Assembly (NCBI GenBank): GCA_900319885.1 | Contig: ONQH01000119.1 | Location: forward strand, 1-7,667 | Reading direction: 5' to 3' | From: Candidatus Avelusimicrobium ruminicola | GTDB taxonomy: Bacteria > Elusimicrobiota > Elusimicrobia > Elusimicrobiales > Elusimicrobiaceae | DNA: 7,667 nt | Shown here: one piece after another, positions 6,263-7,667 of the stretch | Layout: every line of letters starts with the position of its first letter | How positions within the stretch are numbered: position 1 is the first letter of the stretch | Position numbers and translations under genes: made by a program | The notes under the pieces: generated by a model | Seen by the model: only the letters and a program-made list of their open reading frames with translations | The model's database searches: none | What the model was told of the DNA's origin: nothing

Positions 6263-7048
6263 ATGAACATACTTAAATGGTTAAAAGATAAAACAGGCAA
6301 ACTGCCTATCAATTTGATGCAAGCCGCGGGGATTACCGCGGTGGTGGGGGCCGCCGGTTTTGCGGCTATGAGTTACCTCAATACCCCTACCGACAACACA
6401 ACCTTTATGCCGCCTTCCGCGTATGAGCAACAAGGCGGAGATGTGGTGTATGTTGCCCAAGGGGGCGGTGGCGGACAATATACATCTAACGGGGATGTAG
6501 CCTCTACGTTCCATGCTACGGCCAAGACGCTAGAACTGCAGGACCGTCAACTGCGCCGCGAGCAGGACGCCCGCGCGTTGGCCGATGCGGATGTACAACC
6601 CTTGTATGCGGAGGGAGATGATTCTTCCGTCGGGATGCCCAAAGCCTATCAAATGGGTGCCGGGGAAGTAGGCCTAGGTATGGGCGATAATGGCGATAAA
6701 CAATTAAACGGTTCACTGGATGCTTTTGCGAATTTACAAAAAGAAATCCCGGGTTTAGGGGATGCTATTAACAATGCCCAAGCGCAAGCGGCCGCCGCTG
6801 CGAAAGGTGCCGGTCAGCCGGGGGCTGCATCCGGGAATGCTACTAAAGGGCAAACTGCGGCTCAACTGGCCAATGCCCCACGTAACTGGGGCCAAGGCGG
6901 TACGGTGCGTGCCGGTAGCGGCAGTAATGTGAATAACTCTTTTGCGGTTCAAAACAGCGGGAAAAATCAAGATAGTAATAAAGCCACCCACCGCGGATGC
7001 TATGGCCCAAGCCGGAAACGTCATGGCGGATGCGCAAGCGGCCCTTAA
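6263..7048 (+). CDS. Membrane-anchored Gly/Ala-rich protein, 5' part before a frameshift
   Basis: This is the N-terminal part of a protein I cannot assign to a family. It has a short basic N-terminus (1-14), a weak membrane helix at about 20-39 (GITAVVGAAGFAAMSYL), a Gly-rich stretch (GGGGGQY at 67-73), a charged helix (LELQDRQLRREQDARAL at 90-106), then Ala/Gln/Gly-rich low complexity (165-215) and Asn/Ser-rich sequence. Up to about residue 242 the composition is coherent. The last 19 residues before the stop (HRGCYGPS...GGCASGP) are unlike the rest, and a +1-shifted frame takes over with the same Ala/Gln/Gly style. The stop at 7046-7048 is therefore probably false and the true gene continues in the entry starting at 7002. 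The strong ribosome binding site and the 24-bp spacing to the previous gene support the start. It resembles the preceding protein in layout. Confidence 0.7.
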   Translation: MNILKWLKDKTGKLPINLMQAAGITAVVGAAGFAAMSYLNTPTDNTTFMPPSAYEQQGGDVVYVAQGGGGGQYTSNGDVASTFHATAKTLELQDRQLRREQDARALADADVQPLYAEGDDSSVGMPKAYQMGAGEVGLGMGDNGDKQLNGSLDAFANLQKEIPGLGDAINNAQAQAAAAAKGAGQPGAASGNATKGQTAAQLANAPRNWGQGGTVRAGSGSNVNNSFAVQNSGKNQDSNKATHRGCYGPSRKRHGGCASGP

Positions 7049-7667
7049 GAAAATGCAGGAAGGCAGCCGCATGCAGGCTTCGCGCGCCAGTTTTGGTAAT
7101 TCGTCCGGGCTGGGCGAAGATAAGGATGCACGCGGGCAAGGGTGGCGTACCAATTACGGCAACGCCCGTAGCGAGTTAGCCATGATCCGCAAACAAAGCG
7201 GAAAGATTGCCGCCAACAATACCAACTCCGCCAACGAAGGGGGACGCCCGTTCCTTTCCAGTGCGCAAATTTCAGGTGGGCTCACGGTGGATGCAGACGG
7301 ACAAGTAACCACCGGGCAAGGTTCTTCGTCGGGTGATTTAAGCACCGCCGACCGCCAAATGCGCGGCATTAAAGCAGCGTTAGGTAGTGTACAGAGCAAT
7401 TTGGAAGAGAGAACCAAAGACAGACATAATCTACGTAAATGGATGTGGTGGGCTTTGCCAGCTACCATGATAGGTGTGATTGGATTGTCTTGGCTTGTGC
7501 TAAAGGCAAAATTTAGTGTGTGGCCCATGGCTTTATTGTGGTGGGGACTTGTAGCTATCGCTACGCTCGCTCTTTTGTATCCTATCCTTCAATTGGCAAA
7601 AGCTGCTATTTCATATAACCAAACATATGGGACAGATTTTTACTCAGGATTTTCTGTGGGACTTAGC
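7002..7667 (+). CDS. 3' part of the frameshifted membrane protein, runs off the window
   Basis: This frame is open from 6933 to the last base with no stop, 222 codons from the ATG at 7002. It has no ribosome binding site and no signal sequence, and it continues the style of the preceding frame (MAQAGNVMADAQAALKKMQ), so it is most likely the rest of that gene and not a separate one. Removing one C from the CCC at 6987-6989 would join them as ...SNKATTADAMAQAG.... It contains an IRKQSG...AANN segment (62-73), a VDADGQV segment (96-102), a DLSTADRQM...SVQ helix (112-131) and a charged, Trp-containing stretch (LRKWMWWAL, 144-152). Two strong membrane helices follow at about 147-167 and 173-198, then a polar segment. 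GC content and codon use change from about 7380 (AGA, CTA, ATA, TCA and ACA codons appear). The stop lies beyond the window. Function unknown. Confidence 0.75.
   Translation, partial: MAQAGNVMADAQAALKKMQEGSRMQASRASFGNSSGLGEDKDARGQGWRTNYGNARSELAMIRKQSGKIAANNTNSANEGGRPFLSSAQISGGLTVDADGQVTTGQGSSSGDLSTADRQMRGIKAALGSVQSNLEERTKDRHNLRKWMWWALPATMIGVIGLSWLVLKAKFSVWPMALLWWGLVAIATLALLYPILQLAKAAISYNQTYGTDFYSGFSVGLS

Noticed and set aside
6957..6995. Programmed -1 frameshift at the frame change
   Set aside because: The change needed is +1, and there is no X XXY YYZ slippery heptamer in the right frame. A simple indel in CCACCCACC explains it better.

Overview
This 7.7 kb window carries genes only on the + strand. 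It looks like chromosomal DNA of a diderm (Gram-negative-type) bacterium: it has signal-transduction genes with HAMP, HisKA and NarL domains, a Flp/Tad-type pilin set, and one near-perfect sigma70-type promoter. The lineage cannot be fixed from the sequence alone. The overall feel (moderate GC near 50%, many small class III-type pilins beside anchored low-complexity proteins) would fit Elusimicrobiota or a relative, but that is a weak guess.

Region 1 (2-2857) is a three-gene signalling block. It holds the 3' part of a membrane histidine kinase (last TM segment, HAMP, coiled coil, HisKA, HATPase), a soluble REC-HisKA-HATPase hybrid that overlaps it by 17 bp, and a NarL/FixJ-type response regulator with a LuxR-type HTH. 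The kinase may act on the REC of the hybrid, and the hybrid on the NarL-type regulator, but this wiring is inference.

Region 2 (2862-4674) follows 4 bp later with no promoter visible. It holds a 58-aa Flp-like pilin, a 362-aa TadG-like protein and a 181-aa TadE-like pseudopilin, separated by 1 and 0 bp. The six genes therefore look like one transcription unit that couples sensing to surface pilus components.

Region 3 (4675-4825) is the only real intergenic stretch. It contains a consensus promoter (TTGACA-N17-TATACT), inverted repeats in the spacer and across the -10/start region that could be operators, and a leader of about 80 nt with a small hairpin.

Region 4 (4826-7667) encodes two large membrane-anchored, Gly-rich, low-complexity proteins of unknown function. 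The second is broken by an apparent +1 frameshift near 6981-6995 and runs off the window. By eye the two look like distant paralogs. They share an N-terminal anchor, a Gly-rich linker and a similar central segment ending in a charged, Trp-containing helix, after which the C-termini are unrelated and lower in GC. This pair, under its own strong promoter beside a regulator and pilin operon, is the most interesting part of the window.
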